DNA of 64,000 bases from Cellulomonas sp. URHE0023 (GCF_000688475.1 NZ_JIAN01000005.1:806001-870000); one strand, 5' to 3'; shown: positions 24,022 to 32,763, numbered from the stretch's first letter. Program-made: numbers and translations. Notes: a model not told the origin generated them from the sequence alone.

Positions 24022-24711
24022 GTGGCGACCATCGGACTCATCGGCAGTGGACACATCGGCAGCACGGTTGCGCGACTCGCGGTCGACGCAGGCTATGACG
24101 TCGTTCTGAGCAACAGCCGTGGACCAGAGACCCTCACGGACCTCGTCGAGCAGCTTGGTCCCCGGGCGCGCGCGGCCACTCCGGCCGACGCTGCCGTGGC
24201 CGGCGACATCGTCGTGGTGACTGTCCCCCTCGGGGCCTACCGCCAAGTTCCCGCCGAGCCGCTGCGGGGCAAGGTGGTCATCGACACCAACAACTACTAC
24301 CCCGACCGGGACGGTCACATCGCGGAGCTCGATGACGAGTCGACGACCACCAGCGAGCTGCTCCAGGCACACCTGCAGGAGTCGCATGTCGTCAAGGCGT
24401 TCAACAACATCATCGCGAGCCATCTGGGCACGCTGCACCGCCGGGCGGGCGACCCAGAGCGGTCTGTCCTGGCGATTGCCGGCGACGATGACGCGGCCAA
24501 GCGGACGGTGACCGAGTTCATCGAGGCGATCGGGTATGACACCTACGACGTCGGCCCGCTGTCAGAGGGCTGGCGTTTCCAGCGCGACACCGCGGCTTAC
24601 ACCACGCCGTACGCCGTTCCCGGGACCGCCTACCCGTGGCCCGGTCGTCAGCTGACCGCGCATGGGCTGAAGGAGAAGTTGGACGCTGCCGTCCGTTATC
24701 GCGACCTGTGA
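24022..24711 (+). CDS. NADPH-dependent F420 reductase-like / NADP oxidoreductase
   Basis: 229 residues from GTG 24022. Rossmann start ATIGLIGSGHIGSTVARLAV (GxGxxG), VVLSNSRGPETL (NADP-binding Ser-Arg), GDIVVVTVPLGAY, KVVIDTNNYYPDRDG, HVVKAFNNI and the C-terminal DVGPLSEGWRFQRDT. This is the NADP oxidoreductase, coenzyme F420-dependent-like family (Fno-related); in this clade the actual substrate is often unknown. A 96-bp piece of this gene is duplicated at 20041-20136 beside repeat copy I. Confidence 0.88.
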   Translation: MATIGLIGSGHIGSTVARLAVDAGYDVVLSNSRGPETLTDLVEQLGPRARAATPADAAVAGDIVVVTVPLGAYRQVPAEPLRGKVVIDTNNYYPDRDGHIAELDDESTTTSELLQAHLQESHVVKAFNNIIASHLGTLHRRAGDPERSVLAIAGDDDAAKRTVTEFIEAIGYDTYDVGPLSEGWRFQRDTAAYTTPYAVPGTAYPWPGRQLTAHGLKEKLDAAVRYRDL

Positions 24712-24727
24712 CGCGTCGCGCGATGTG

Positions 24728-26548
24728 TCATGAAGACGTGAGCGGGATCTCCACTCGCACGGTGCCGTCGCTCACGTCGAACGTCCCGCCGAGCAGCTCG
24801 GCACGCTCGCGCATGGACGACAGACCCACCCCGGGCACCCAGGGCTCCGGGTTCGGCCCGTGGTCGTCGACGTTGACGAGCAGCCGTCCGTCGAGTGCCC
24901 CGATCGAGACGTCGGCGACCGGCGATCCGGCGTGCCGGGCCACGTTGGTGAGGGCCTCCGTGACGATCCGGTAGACGGCGACCTCGGTCGCGGCCGTCAG
25001 CGTCGGCAGAGGCGTGACGTCGAGGTGCACCTCCAGGCGGGCACCCGAGGCCGTGAACAGGTGGGTGCTGTGCTGTTGCAGCGCCGGGACCAGCCCGACC
25101 TGGTCGAGCACCGGCGGCCGCAGGCCGTCGACGAGGCGCCGGATGTCGTCGATCGCCGCGGCGACGTCCGACCGCAGGGCGACGAGCAGCGCCTCGGCCT
25201 CGTGGGGGTCGGAGTGCACGAGGTTGCGGGCGGCGTCCGAGGCGTACGCGACGCCGGTGAGCGTGGGGCCGAGCCCGTCGTGCAGGTCGTGCTGGAGGCG
25301 TCGGCGGTCGTCCTCGACCGCGGTCACGACGCGCTCGCGCGACTCGCGCAGTGCGGTGGCCAGGGCGCGAGCGTGCACCGCCTGGGCGAGGGCCGGCACG
25401 ACCATGCGCAGCACCGCGCGGTCCTGAGCGGCCGGACCCGTCTCACCCGGCCGCAGGCCGATGTCGAGGCTGGCGACCGCCTGGTCTCCCACGTTCAGCG
25501 GCAGCCGGTACGTGCCCTCGGGTGGTGCGGTACCGGACCGGGCGATCGGACCGCTCTCGTCGGACAACGCGGCATACGGCAGCCAGAGCACCTCGCGCAG
25601 GCCGCGGAGCGCGACGACCGGGTCGTCCGAGTGGGAGAGCTCCTCCGCGAACCGGGAGGCGGCCGACACGGGGTCGGCCCGCTCGCCCAGCATGAGCCGG
25701 TCGGAGACGTCGTCAAGGACGCGCCGCAAGGGCGCGAACAGGACGGCGCACACCACGGCCACGCCCCCCAGAGCACCGATCGTCGCCTGCCGTCCCGTGA
25801 CGAGCTGGAAGCCTGCCGCCACGCCGTAGAAGATCGCCCCCGTCACCAGCACCGTCATGGCGTACGACGCCGTGCGGACGAGCACCGTCCGCACGGGCCA
25901 GGTCGCAGGGCCGTACAGACCGACGACGGCCGACGCCGGTGCCACGATCAGGGCGCCCGTCTGCAGGATCATCCCGGGACCGTCGCTGTTGTCGAAGGCC
26001 AGGCTCAGGAGCACGACCAGGGCCGTGCCGAGCCCCAAGGCGAACCACAGGACGCTCACGCGCTCCTCGAGCGGTCCGCGCTCGATCCGCCACCAGAGCA
26101 CGACCATGACGACGAACGGCACGGTCAGCAGGGCGGTCTGGACGAACCACGGGCTGGTTCCGCTGCTGGCGCCGACCAGCCCCAACGCGGCCAGCACCGG
26201 GAGCGCGCCGACGCCGACCGGCCGGAGCGGGCCGTTCGGGAAGCACACGGTGGCGGCCGGCAGAAGCGTCACGACGGTCAGGATCGAGAGCGCGTCGGCC
26301 ACGGCGACCGGGAGGAACAACCCGGCGCCGATCAGTGCACAGACGGCCGCGCAGACGCCCGTGGCGACGCTCAGGGCGCCGAACACGCGGGCGGATCGCA
26401 GGCAGATCACCCCGGCCGCGCTCCAGCCGACAGCGATGGCGGCGGCCGCCGCGCGCTGGTCCCTGGGCCACGACCCGTCGGCGACCAGCAGGCTCAAGCA
26501 CGCGGCGAGGACGAGCAGGCCCAGCAGCACGACGCCGAGACGCCTCAT
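24728..26548 (-). CDS. sensor histidine kinase, NarL/DesK-type (HisKA_3)
   Basis: 606 residues. Residues 1-275 contain about eight to ten transmembrane helices forming a membrane sensor. A GAF-like linker follows (about 295-395), then the HisKA_3 box RRLQHDLHDGLGPTLTGVAY with phosphoacceptor His-423, and the C-terminal HATPase with TEALTNVARHA (N box), VDDHGPNPEP and GVGLSSMRERAELLGG (G box). The start overlaps the response-regulator stop by 4 bases, so the two form a coupled two-component system. The signal is unknown; neighbours give no clue beyond nearby small membrane proteins. Confidence 0.92.
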   Translation of the reverse strand: MRRLGVVLLGLLVLAACLSLLVADGSWPRDQRAAAAAIAVGWSAAGVICLRSARVFGALSVATGVCAAVCALIGAGLFLPVAVADALSILTVVTLLPAATVCFPNGPLRPVGVGALPVLAALGLVGASSGTSPWFVQTALLTVPFVVMVVLWWRIERGPLEERVSVLWFALGLGTALVVLLSLAFDNSDGPGMILQTGALIVAPASAVVGLYGPATWPVRTVLVRTASYAMTVLVTGAIFYGVAAGFQLVTGRQATIGALGGVAVVCAVLFAPLRRVLDDVSDRLMLGERADPVSAASRFAEELSHSDDPVVALRGLREVLWLPYAALSDESGPIARSGTAPPEGTYRLPLNVGDQAVASLDIGLRPGETGPAAQDRAVLRMVVPALAQAVHARALATALRESRERVVTAVEDDRRRLQHDLHDGLGPTLTGVAYASDAARNLVHSDPHEAEALLVALRSDVAAAIDDIRRLVDGLRPPVLDQVGLVPALQQHSTHLFTASGARLEVHLDVTPLPTLTAATEVAVYRIVTEALTNVARHAGSPVADVSIGALDGRLLVNVDDHGPNPEPWVPGVGLSSMRERAELLGGTFDVSDGTVRVEIPLTSS

Positions 26549-27207
26549 GTGCGGCCCAGCCCGCCCTGGCGCGCCCGCACGATCGCCTCGGCCCGGCTGG
26601 CCACCGCGAGCTTGGCGAAGATCGACGAGATGTGGTTGCCGACCGTCTTGGGCGACAGGTGCAGCTGGGCGGCGATGGTCGCGTTCGACGATCCGCGCGC
26701 GATCAGGTCGAGCACCTCGCGCTCGCGGGCGGTCAGCTCCGGGAAGACGACGCCCGGCGCCTGCGGTGTCGACGACAGGTAGCCGAGCACCCGTCGCGCG
26801 ACACCGGGCCCGAAGATCGCCTGGCCGGAGACGACCGCCCGGAGGGCGTGCGCGATGTCGTCCTGGTCGGCGCCCTTCAGCAGGTAGCCGCGGGCGCCCG
26901 CCTGCATGGCCGCGAAGACCGTGTCGTCGTCGTCGTGCATGGTCAGGACGAGGACGGCCACGTCGGGGACCGCAGCGACGATGCGACGCGTCGCCTCAAG
27001 CCCGTCCACCCCGGGCATCGCGATGTCCATGATCACCGCGTCGGGGCGCAGCAGCTGGGTCTCGCGCACCGCGGAGGCGCCGTCCGCCGCCTCGCCCACC
27101 ACCTCCAAGCCGTCGATCGACGTGATCAGGGCCGCGAGCCCGCGCCGGACCACCGGATGGTCGTCGGCGATGACCACCCGGATCGGGCCGGTGGCGGTAT
27201 CGAGCAT
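26545..27207 (-). CDS. response regulator, NarL/LuxR family
   Basis: 220 residues. Receiver domain with acidic pocket VVIADDHPVV, phosphorylated Asp-61 in VIMDIAMPGVDG, Thr in VLTMHDDDD and Lys in YLLKGADQDD; C-terminal LuxR helix-turn-helix LTAREREVLDLIARGSSNAT, LSPKTVGNHISSIFAKL. Partner of the kinase encoded immediately downstream (ATGA overlap). Its start and upstream region are part of a segment duplicated at 28132-28302. Confidence 0.94.
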   Translation of the reverse strand: MLDTATGPIRVVIADDHPVVRRGLAALITSIDGLEVVGEAADGASAVRETQLLRPDAVIMDIAMPGVDGLEATRRIVAAVPDVAVLVLTMHDDDDTVFAAMQAGARGYLLKGADQDDIAHALRAVVSGQAIFGPGVARRVLGYLSSTPQAPGVVFPELTAREREVLDLIARGSSNATIAAQLHLSPKTVGNHISSIFAKLAVASRAEAIVRARQGGLGRT

Positions 27208-27332
27208 GCCGCCATGATCCTGCGTCGACCCTGTTCAGGAGTAGGGCTGCGCCCCCACGACAATCGGGCGGTCTCCCCGCGAGGATGTGGGTATCGCCGG
27301 ATCCAGCCGGGAGCAGACCGGCGGGAGCGTGT
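27162..27332. repeat. duplicated promoter segment, copy 1
   Basis: Covers the first codons of the response regulator, the intergenic region and the leader of the rightward gene at 27374 (landmarks CGGATCGGGCCGGT, GAGTAGGGCTGC, GGATGTGGG, GCAGACCGGCGGGAGCGT). Closely similar to 28132-28302. Confidence 0.88.
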
Positions 27333-27373
27333 GGCTGTCGCGCTCGCCGAGCGCACCGTCCTCAGGAGAGATC

Positions 27374-27781
27374 ATGACTGCCACCGCTGTTCCCCGGGCC
27401 GCCGCGGCCCCCCTGTTGATGCGCAACAGGATCGGCCTGGTGATCCTCGGGCTGCTCGGGCTCGTGGACATGTCCGCCTTCGCCTTCCCGATGGACGACG
27501 ACGCCAAGGCCGGCCCACCGACGGGCATCCTCGTGCTCGACACGATCCTCGGCATCGCCACCGTGGCGTTCGTCGTCGTCGCACTCCGGACGCGCAGCCG
27601 TGGGGCGATCCGCATCGTCGCCGGTCTGCGGATCGTGTCGGTGCTGTCGGCGGTGCCGGCGTTCTTCGCGCCCGTTCCCCCTGCGCTCGTCACCGCGGCG
27701 GCGCTGGACGTCGTCGTCACCTTCGTCGGCATCGTGCTCGCATTGACGCCGCCTCGCCGGGCGCACCCGGTGCTCGACTGA
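27374..27781 (+). CDS. four-helix membrane protein of unknown function
   Basis: 135 residues from ATG 27374 with AGGAGAG just upstream. About four hydrophobic segments: IGLVILGLLGLVDMSAFAF, LDTILGIATVAFVVVAL, IVAGLRIVSVLSAVPAFF, AALDVVVTFVGIVLAL. Divergent from the two-component system and sharing its promoter region, so it may be a target. A truncated paralogue follows directly. Confidence 0.75.
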   Translation: MTATAVPRAAAAPLLMRNRIGLVILGLLGLVDMSAFAFPMDDDAKAGPPTGILVLDTILGIATVAFVVVALRTRSRGAIRIVAGLRIVSVLSAVPAFFAPVPPALVTAAALDVVVTFVGIVLALTPPRRAHPVLD

Positions 27782-27782
27782 C

Positions 27783-27905
27783 ACGGGGACCCCTCTCGCC
27801 TCAGGCGCCCCCGCGACCCCGCTGCTCGCGCGCAGCAAGGTCGGGCTGGTCATCCTGGGCCTCCTCGGCGTCAACGACGCGACGCGCTTCTTCGGCCCGA
27901 CTCCG
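27783..27905 (+). pseudogene. truncated paralogue of the preceding membrane protein
   Basis: Reads ATPLLARSKVGLVILGLLGV, NDATRFFGPTPAP, aligned with APLLMRNRIGLVILGLLGLV at the start of the 27374 gene; only the first helix region survives and no start codon is evident. Confidence 0.7.
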
Positions 27906-27916
27906 GCTCCCGGTCA

Positions 27917-28085
27917 GCCGGGGCCACCGGACCGCTGCGCGAGCGGCACCGTCCAGTCGAGCAGCACGGGCTCGACCGGACGGCGCGCCGACGGGTGGCG
28001 AGCGGCATAGTCCTTCAGCACCGGGGCGCCGTCCGCTTCCGGCAGGACCGTCGCGCCACCGAACGCCACGCCCCGTCGTCCGGCC
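27917..28085 (-). pseudogene. C-terminal fragment, possibly of a nitroreductase-family/deazaflavin-type protein
   Basis: A leftward frame reads RRGVAFGGATVLPEADGAPV, LKDYAARHPSARRPVEPVLL, DWTVPLAQR then stops. The LPE-x-x-APVLK-x-Y pattern resembles the C-terminus of DUF385/Ddn-type proteins. No N-terminal part is present. Confidence 0.4.
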
Positions 28086-28131
28086 GCGGTGCTCGAGCAG
28101 ATCCGGCCGCCCCGTCGTTGGCCGAGCATCC

Positions 28132-28302
28132 GTCGTCGGCGACGACCATCCGGATCGGGCCGGTGCCGGATCGAGCTTGCCGCCACGATCCTGCGTCCAC
28201 CCTGGTCACGAGTAGGGCTGCACCCCCACGCCAATCGGGCGATCTCCCCGCAAGGATGTGGGCGTCGCCGGATCCGGCCGGGTGCAGACCGGCGGGAGCG
28301 TC
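28132..28302. repeat. duplicated promoter segment, copy 2
   Basis: Second copy of the segment at 27162-27332, now placed in front of the gene at 28308. The response-regulator start codons are included but the gene itself is absent. Confidence 0.88.
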
Positions 28303-28307
28303 GGCTC

Positions 28308-28625
28308 ATGACAACACACCCGCACGTCAGGAGCTTGATCGTCTTCGACGGTGAGCCCGAAACCCCGCCGCGGCACGGACCCGGACCCGGACCCGGACCC
28401 GGACCCGGACCCGCCGATAGTGCCCGCTCGTACCGGGGCGCGAGCGCGATCGTCCTGGTGGCCGCACTGACGGTTGCGGTGGCGCTCACAGCCCACCTGC
28501 CGTCCGAGGCGGCCGGTCCGGCACCGGCGCTTCAGGAGACACACATCGCGCGCCCGTGCCCGCCGCGTGGCTGGTGTTCGCTCCCGGCCGAGGTCGTCGC
28601 TCGTGAGGCACTCGGCCACTGGTGA
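28308..28625 (+). CDS. small single-helix protein with Gly-Pro repeat
   Basis: 105 residues from ATG 28308, directly after the duplicated leader segment. Structure: N-terminal MTTHPHVRSLIVFDGEPETP, a (Gly-Pro)n run encoded by the GGACCC microsatellite, one transmembrane helix (SAIVLVAALTVAVALTAHL), then a short Cys-containing tail (RPCPPRGWCSLPAEVVAREA). No family recognised. The promoter duplication suggests it may share control with the 27374 gene. Confidence 0.5.
   Translation: MTTHPHVRSLIVFDGEPETPPRHGPGPGPGPGPGPADSARSYRGASAIVLVAALTVAVALTAHLPSEAAGPAPALQETHIARPCPPRGWCSLPAEVVAREALGHW
28377..28412 (+). repeat. six tandem copies of GGACCC
   Basis: Perfect hexanucleotide repeat inside the 28308 frame; being a multiple of three, it lengthens or shortens a Gly-Pro run without frameshift. 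Confidence 0.95.
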
Positions 28626-29075
28626 CCACGGCTGGGGGCAGACCGCGCATCGGCGGCTATCGGCACCTATGAATCCCGGCCTCTGGCACGGCCTGCGCGT
28701 TGGGCCCGACGTCCCTGCCGTTCCCGGAGCGTCGTGGCATGACCCCAGCGTGACCACGCTCCGCGACGACAGCCGCCGCGAAGCGCGCACACAGGCCTCG
28801 GGCTTGGGCTCGGCAACCGCGGACAAGTTGGATGAGTTCCTAGGACTGCGATGGCCTGCGGGTTCGCGTTGAGTGGATCCACCCGGTTCCGTGGCACGTG
28901 GCCATGTCCCACCCAGTACGGCACGGCGGAAGCCCTGGCACCGGGTCGGGGCCTTCGCCGTGCTGTGGACCGGGACGAGGACCCGCCACCCCGTGCCGTC
29001 GCGCCGCCGACCGCGCTTTGTCAGACTGGGCTCACGCCGGGCTCCGCGCCGCGGCGGAGGCAGCGCTCCCCAGGA
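28626..29075. other. interval without a convincing gene
   Basis: Holds the short repeat relic M (28818-28842) and otherwise no frame with clear coding character on either strand. Confidence 0.5.
28818..28842 (+). repeat. 98-bp dispersed repeat, copy M (3' end only)
   Basis: CGCGGACAAGTTGGATGAG followed by TTCCTAG; the left part is absent. Confidence 0.65.
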
Positions 29076-30110
29076 ATGGTGGGTCGGATGACCGTGAACG
29101 TCGAGGGTGACCTCGGCCCGGACCCCGGCGACGAGCCTGAGGTCGTCATCGCCCCGACACTCACGACCGAGCGGCTCGTGCTGCGCGCGTGGCTGGACGC
29201 GGACCGGGACGCCTTCGCAGCAATGAGCGCAGACCACCGCACCATGCGGTACCTGCCCGCCACCTGGTCCCGGCAGGAGAGCGACGCCTTCATCGATCGC
29301 GCCACCGAGGCCTTCGCGGCCGAGGGATTCGGGCCGTGGGCCGTCGAGGTCGCCGACGACGAGCGCCTCATCGGCTACGCCGCGCTCGAGCGCGTGAGCG
29401 AGGACCTACCGTTCGCGCCCGCGGTCGAGGTCACGTGGCGGCTGGCGGGCAACCAGCACGGCAAGGGGTACGAGACCGAGGCCGCCGTCGCGGTCATGAA
29501 GCACGGCTTCGAGGTGTGCAAGCTCGACGAGATCGTCGGGTTCTGCTCCGCCGGGCACGTGACCTCACGCCGCATCCTGCGCCGGATGCACCTGATCTAC
29601 GACCCCGATGCCGACTTCGAGTTCGCGGACGAGAGCCGGCGCCTGCGGCACGTGCTCTACCGCGCGCGGCGCGGGAGGTGGCCCGGCCGCGTGATGAGCG
29701 AACAGGACTGGAACAAGGCAGTCATCGCCGAGTTCCGGGTCAGCAGGGGCAGGGTCGGCGACACCTACGAGTACGCCCGGCTCCTCCTGCTGACCTCCGT
29801 CGGGGCGCGGACCAAGAAGCGGTGGACCAACCCGGTGGAGTACCTGCCGGACGGCGAGAAGTTCGTCGTCTTCGCCACGGGCGGCGGCCCCAGCACCACG
29901 TTTCCCGGGTGGTACCACAACCTGAAAGCGCACCCGGAGGCCTCGATCGAGGTGGGCGACCTGACGTTCGGCGTCGTGGCCGAGGAGGTGACGGGCTCTC
30001 AGCGCGAGCGGCTCTACGACCGGCAGAGGGTCTTCGACCCCAGTTTCGTGCCGGTCAACGAGGCGACCAACCGCCCGGTCCCCGTCATGGTGCTCACACG
30101 GACGCGCTGA
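29076..30110 (+). CDS. fusion of GNAT acetyltransferase and deazaflavin-dependent nitroreductase-family domain
   Basis: 344 residues from ATG 29076 (ATG 29088 possible). Residues about 24-185 are a RimJ/RimL-type GNAT domain (TLTTERLVLRAWLDADRDAF, VTWRLAGNQHGKGYETEAAV, SRRILRRMHLIY). Residues about 208-344 are a Ddn/DUF385-type domain (SEQDWNKAVIAEFRVSRGRV, VEYLPDGEKFVVFATGGGPS, FPGWYHNLKAHPEASIEVG) that in relatives binds F420 and reduces nitro or quinone substrates. The second domain opens with the usual N-terminal Met of free-standing Ddn proteins (RVMSEQDW), so two ancestral genes appear to have been joined in frame. Both are normally separate proteins. Confidence 0.82.
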   Translation: MVGRMTVNVEGDLGPDPGDEPEVVIAPTLTTERLVLRAWLDADRDAFAAMSADHRTMRYLPATWSRQESDAFIDRATEAFAAEGFGPWAVEVADDERLIGYAALERVSEDLPFAPAVEVTWRLAGNQHGKGYETEAAVAVMKHGFEVCKLDEIVGFCSAGHVTSRRILRRMHLIYDPDADFEFADESRRLRHVLYRARRGRWPGRVMSEQDWNKAVIAEFRVSRGRVGDTYEYARLLLLTSVGARTKKRWTNPVEYLPDGEKFVVFATGGGPSTTFPGWYHNLKAHPEASIEVGDLTFGVVAEEVTGSQRERLYDRQRVFDPSFVPVNEATNRPVPVMVLTRTR

Positions 30111-30339
30111 CGGACCTGCCGGTTGCGACGAGAACTGCGGGAGTCGCTCCGGTAGCGCCAGGGCCGTCGCACGGCGAAGCGCCGCGGTCCCACCCGTGCC
30201 GTTGCGCGAAGCAGGACCGGCTGCGTCCGACTGCTACTCGGTAGCAATGGACGTCATCCCGCCTCGTCACGGCGTGATCGGACAGTTCCACCCGCCGCCG
30301 GCGCTGCGTGCCCGCGGTCCCTCGGGCTCGCGCGAGCAC

Positions 30340-31170
30340 CTAGGTGGTGGCCGCGCCCCCGGCTAGGGCAAGCACGGACGCGAGCGCGGCGAGCGCGAGC
30401 ATCGTGAGGCCCAACGCGGCCGTCGGTCCTCGCCGGTCCGTCGCCAGCCCGCGCAGGAGACCGGAGGCACGGCCCAGCACGGCCAGGGGCGGCGCGGCCT
30501 TCCAGACGTCACGCTCCGCCTTGCCGCCGGCGCGCCGCACCACGTCGGGCAGGTGCCCGACGGCCGTCAGCAGCGGGACGATCATCCTTCCTCGGCGGCT
30601 GCGCACGGAGTGTGTGCCGAGGGCGCCGTCGAGGCTCGCGCGGACCGCGGCGGTGTCGTTGGCCCAGTGCACGCGCGCGTCGATGGTCCCGTCGGGACGT
30701 ACGAGGTAGGCCGAGTTCGGCTTCGGGCCGACCGCGCGGTGCAGCGTGCCGTCGATGTCGTCGACGGCGACCTCGAACGTCACGTGCAGGTCGTCACGCA
30801 TCGACGCCGCGTGGGCCGACTTCTCCGCATACGTTCGGGGTTGCGGCAGGAGCTCACCGGGATGCGCCTCGCGGGTCTGGACCAGGACGAAGCGCACCCG
30901 GTCGCCGTAGTGCGTGTGCAGCTCGTTGAGCGGCGGCAGCGCGCTGCGCGTGACCGGGCAGGTCTGCGACCCGAAGACGAGGAGTACCGGCCTGTCACCG
31001 AGGTCGTCGCTGGCAAACCGGGCGCCGGAGAGCGTCGCCAGGTCGAAGGAGGGAATGCGGTCACCTGGTGCTGGATCCGTCGAGCGGTAGTGCATGTCGG
31101 CGACGATGTCCCTCGTCCGCAGGTCGTCGAACCGGTACTCGGACGACCCGTGCTCTGTCTGGGCGGTCAT
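30340..31170 (-). CDS. thioredoxin-fold redoxin, deiodinase-like, with membrane tail
   Basis: 276 residues from ATG 31170 (AGAGGAA upstream). The redoxin domain (about 30-195) has PVLLVFGSQTCPVTRSALPP, with a Cys where deiodinases carry Sec or Cys, followed by RVRFVLVQTREAHPGELLPQ and YLVRPDGTIDARVHW. This is the iodothyronine deiodinase-like group of redox proteins, whose bacterial roles are largely unknown. The C-terminus ends in a hydrophobic helix (LGLTMLALAALASVLALAGG), suggesting membrane anchoring. An 18-bp palindrome lies 23 bases upstream and matches one in front of the adjacent tetR gene, so it is probably repressed by that TetR. Confidence 0.78.
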   Translation of the reverse strand: MTAQTEHGSSEYRFDDLRTRDIVADMHYRSTDPAPGDRIPSFDLATLSGARFASDDLGDRPVLLVFGSQTCPVTRSALPPLNELHTHYGDRVRFVLVQTREAHPGELLPQPRTYAEKSAHAASMRDDLHVTFEVAVDDIDGTLHRAVGPKPNSAYLVRPDGTIDARVHWANDTAAVRASLDGALGTHSVRSRRGRMIVPLLTAVGHLPDVVRRAGGKAERDVWKAAPPLAVLGRASGLLRGLATDRRGPTAALGLTMLALAALASVLALAGGAATT

Positions 31171-31192
31171 GGCGTTCCTCTCAATTCGGCTA

Positions 31193-31210
31193 CTTGACCG
31201 AATGGTCAAG
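31193..31210. promoter_or_regulatory. TetR operator upstream of the redoxin gene
   Basis: CTTGACC-GAAT-GGTCAAG, perfect 7-bp arms, between the tetR stop and the redoxin start. Nearly the same sequence as the palindrome at 31862-31879. Confidence 0.8.
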
Positions 31211-31248
31211 TGGTGGAGCGCGCGGGTGGTCGCATGGTCCGACCAGAG

Positions 31249-31842
31249 TCAGCGAGGTGCGGGGAGGAGCAGCCGCACGAGGGGCTGCAGCGCCTCGAGA
31301 ACGCGCGGATCGCCGTCGGACTTGGCCAGGACGCTGAAGCCCTGGATGCAGGCCACCACGCTGCGCGCGGCAGCGGTCGGGTCCAGCATCGGGTCGACGT
31401 CGCCGCGAGCTTGACCGTCCCTGACGACGGAGGCGACGCGTTCGGTCCAGGCCGTCAGCACCTCGGCGACGCGGGCCCGCATCTCCGGGTCGTGTGCGGA
31501 GAGCTCTGCCGCGAGGTTGCCGAGCGGGCAGCCGGGCACGACACCGAGGCTCTGCTGCATGCTGCGCATCATCGACGAGTAGGCCGACAGGAATCGGTCG
31601 AGTCGATCGAGAGGTGGCGCCTCGGTGTCGAACGCCTCGTCGAGAAGGCTGCGCATGAGCATCCAGTTGCGCTCCAAGACCGCCAGCCCGAGAGCGTGCT
31701 TCGAGGGGAAGAAGTGGTACAGGCTGCCCTTGTTGACTCCCGCCGCCTTGCACACGTCCTCGACGCTGACGTCCGCGTAGGTAGACCCATGCACGAGATC
31801 GCGTGCCGTCGCGACCAGCCTCTCCCGGGTATCCGTTGGCAT
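31249..31842 (-). CDS. TetR family transcriptional regulator
   Basis: 197 residues from ATG 31842. N-terminal HTH: TRERLVATARDLVHGSTYAD, VSVEDVCKAAGVNKGSLYHF, FPSKHALGLAVLE; C-terminal ligand domain with CPLGNLAAELSAHDPEMRAR (a CxxGN motif shared with the YxaF/LmrA-like group). Two near-identical palindromes bracket the gene: one upstream of its own start, one between it and the redoxin gene downstream. Confidence 0.9.
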   Translation of the reverse strand: MPTDTRERLVATARDLVHGSTYADVSVEDVCKAAGVNKGSLYHFFPSKHALGLAVLERNWMLMRSLLDEAFDTEAPPLDRLDRFLSAYSSMMRSMQQSLGVVPGCPLGNLAAELSAHDPEMRARVAEVLTAWTERVASVVRDGQARGDVDPMLDPTAAARSVVACIQGFSVLAKSDGDPRVLEALQPLVRLLLPAPR

Positions 31843-31861
31843 CCGTCGACGATACGAGCCT

Positions 31862-31879
31862 GTTGACCGATCGGTCAAC
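31862..31879. promoter_or_regulatory. TetR operator upstream of tetR
   Basis: GTTGACCGATCGGTCAAC, a perfect 18-bp palindrome 20 bases before the TetR start, sharing TTGACCGA..GGTCAA with the site at 31193. Confidence 0.82.
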
Positions 31880-32083
31880 TGGGCTCTCTATGACTCCGGC
31901 GCCGGCCCTGGGGCGCAGAGACCTCCTCGTCCGACTGCGACTGCGACTGGCGCAGTGACACCGTCGGAACTCGTCGGGGGCGGCTCTCGTCCAGGGCGCC
32001 CCAACCTTTCGTTTGATGTCTCGACCTGGGCGGCACGCGTAGCGTCGAACGATGACGCCTCGTGCCATCTCGAGCCGACGACC

Positions 32084-32593
32084 ATGACCGACAGCGGCGC
32101 CCAGGGCACGCCTGCCGCCCGGACCGTTGGTGGGTTCGACCACGACGGCCGGCTCTGGGTGCTCACCCTCTGCGCGATCGTCGGCACCGCGATCGGCGCA
32201 CTCCTGCCCCCGGTCGCGCGATGGGCCGCGGAACTGCCCTGGGCCCCATTCCAGGGGCCGCTGCGACTGCTCGGGTCGTTCGACGATCCGTGGTTGGGGT
32301 GGGGCCGTCCGGGCCTCGGGCTCGTTGCGGGCCTGACCTTCGGGGCATGGCTCATCGTCGACTCTGCAGTCCTGGAGATCGGCCCCGAGCGGATCAACGT
32401 CCGGCGGCGGGGGCAGGTCGAGCGAGTGATCGAACGCGACGTGGTCGCCTCTGTCCGCCCTCGCGGCTCCACGATCATCATCGAGACCGACCGCGGCCGG
32501 ACGCTCTTCGCACGCGATGTCGAGGGCGACAAGGCCGTGGTCCGCAGCGCGTTCGTCGATCAGGGGTACCCGTGGGAGGGCCCCCGCGAGTAG
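32084..32593 (+). CDS. YqeB-like membrane protein
   Basis: 169 residues from ATG 32084. Two hydrophobic segments (LWVLTLCAIVGTAIGALLPP and GLGLVAGLTFGAWLIVDSAV) followed by a small PH-like beta domain (LEIGPERINVRRRGQVERVI, IIIETDRGRTLFARDVEGDK, DQGYPWEGP) as in actinobacterial YqeB proteins of unknown function. Rightward single gene. Confidence 0.7.
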   Translation: MTDSGAQGTPAARTVGGFDHDGRLWVLTLCAIVGTAIGALLPPVARWAAELPWAPFQGPLRLLGSFDDPWLGWGRPGLGLVAGLTFGAWLIVDSAVLEIGPERINVRRRGQVERVIERDVVASVRPRGSTIIIETDRGRTLFARDVEGDKAVVRSAFVDQGYPWEGPRE

Positions 32594-32763
32594 TCCGGGC
32601 GCGCGTGGTCGCGCTCGAGGTCCGGCCACTCCTCTCACGGAGGTAGCCGCGACTGCGCCGACGGTCACGTGCCGAAGCCGCACAGCGGATCCCGCCGCGC
32701 CCACACTGTCCACTGATGGGGGATCCGTCACGGCCGGTGCCGGCGCTGGTGTTGGATGCGGTC

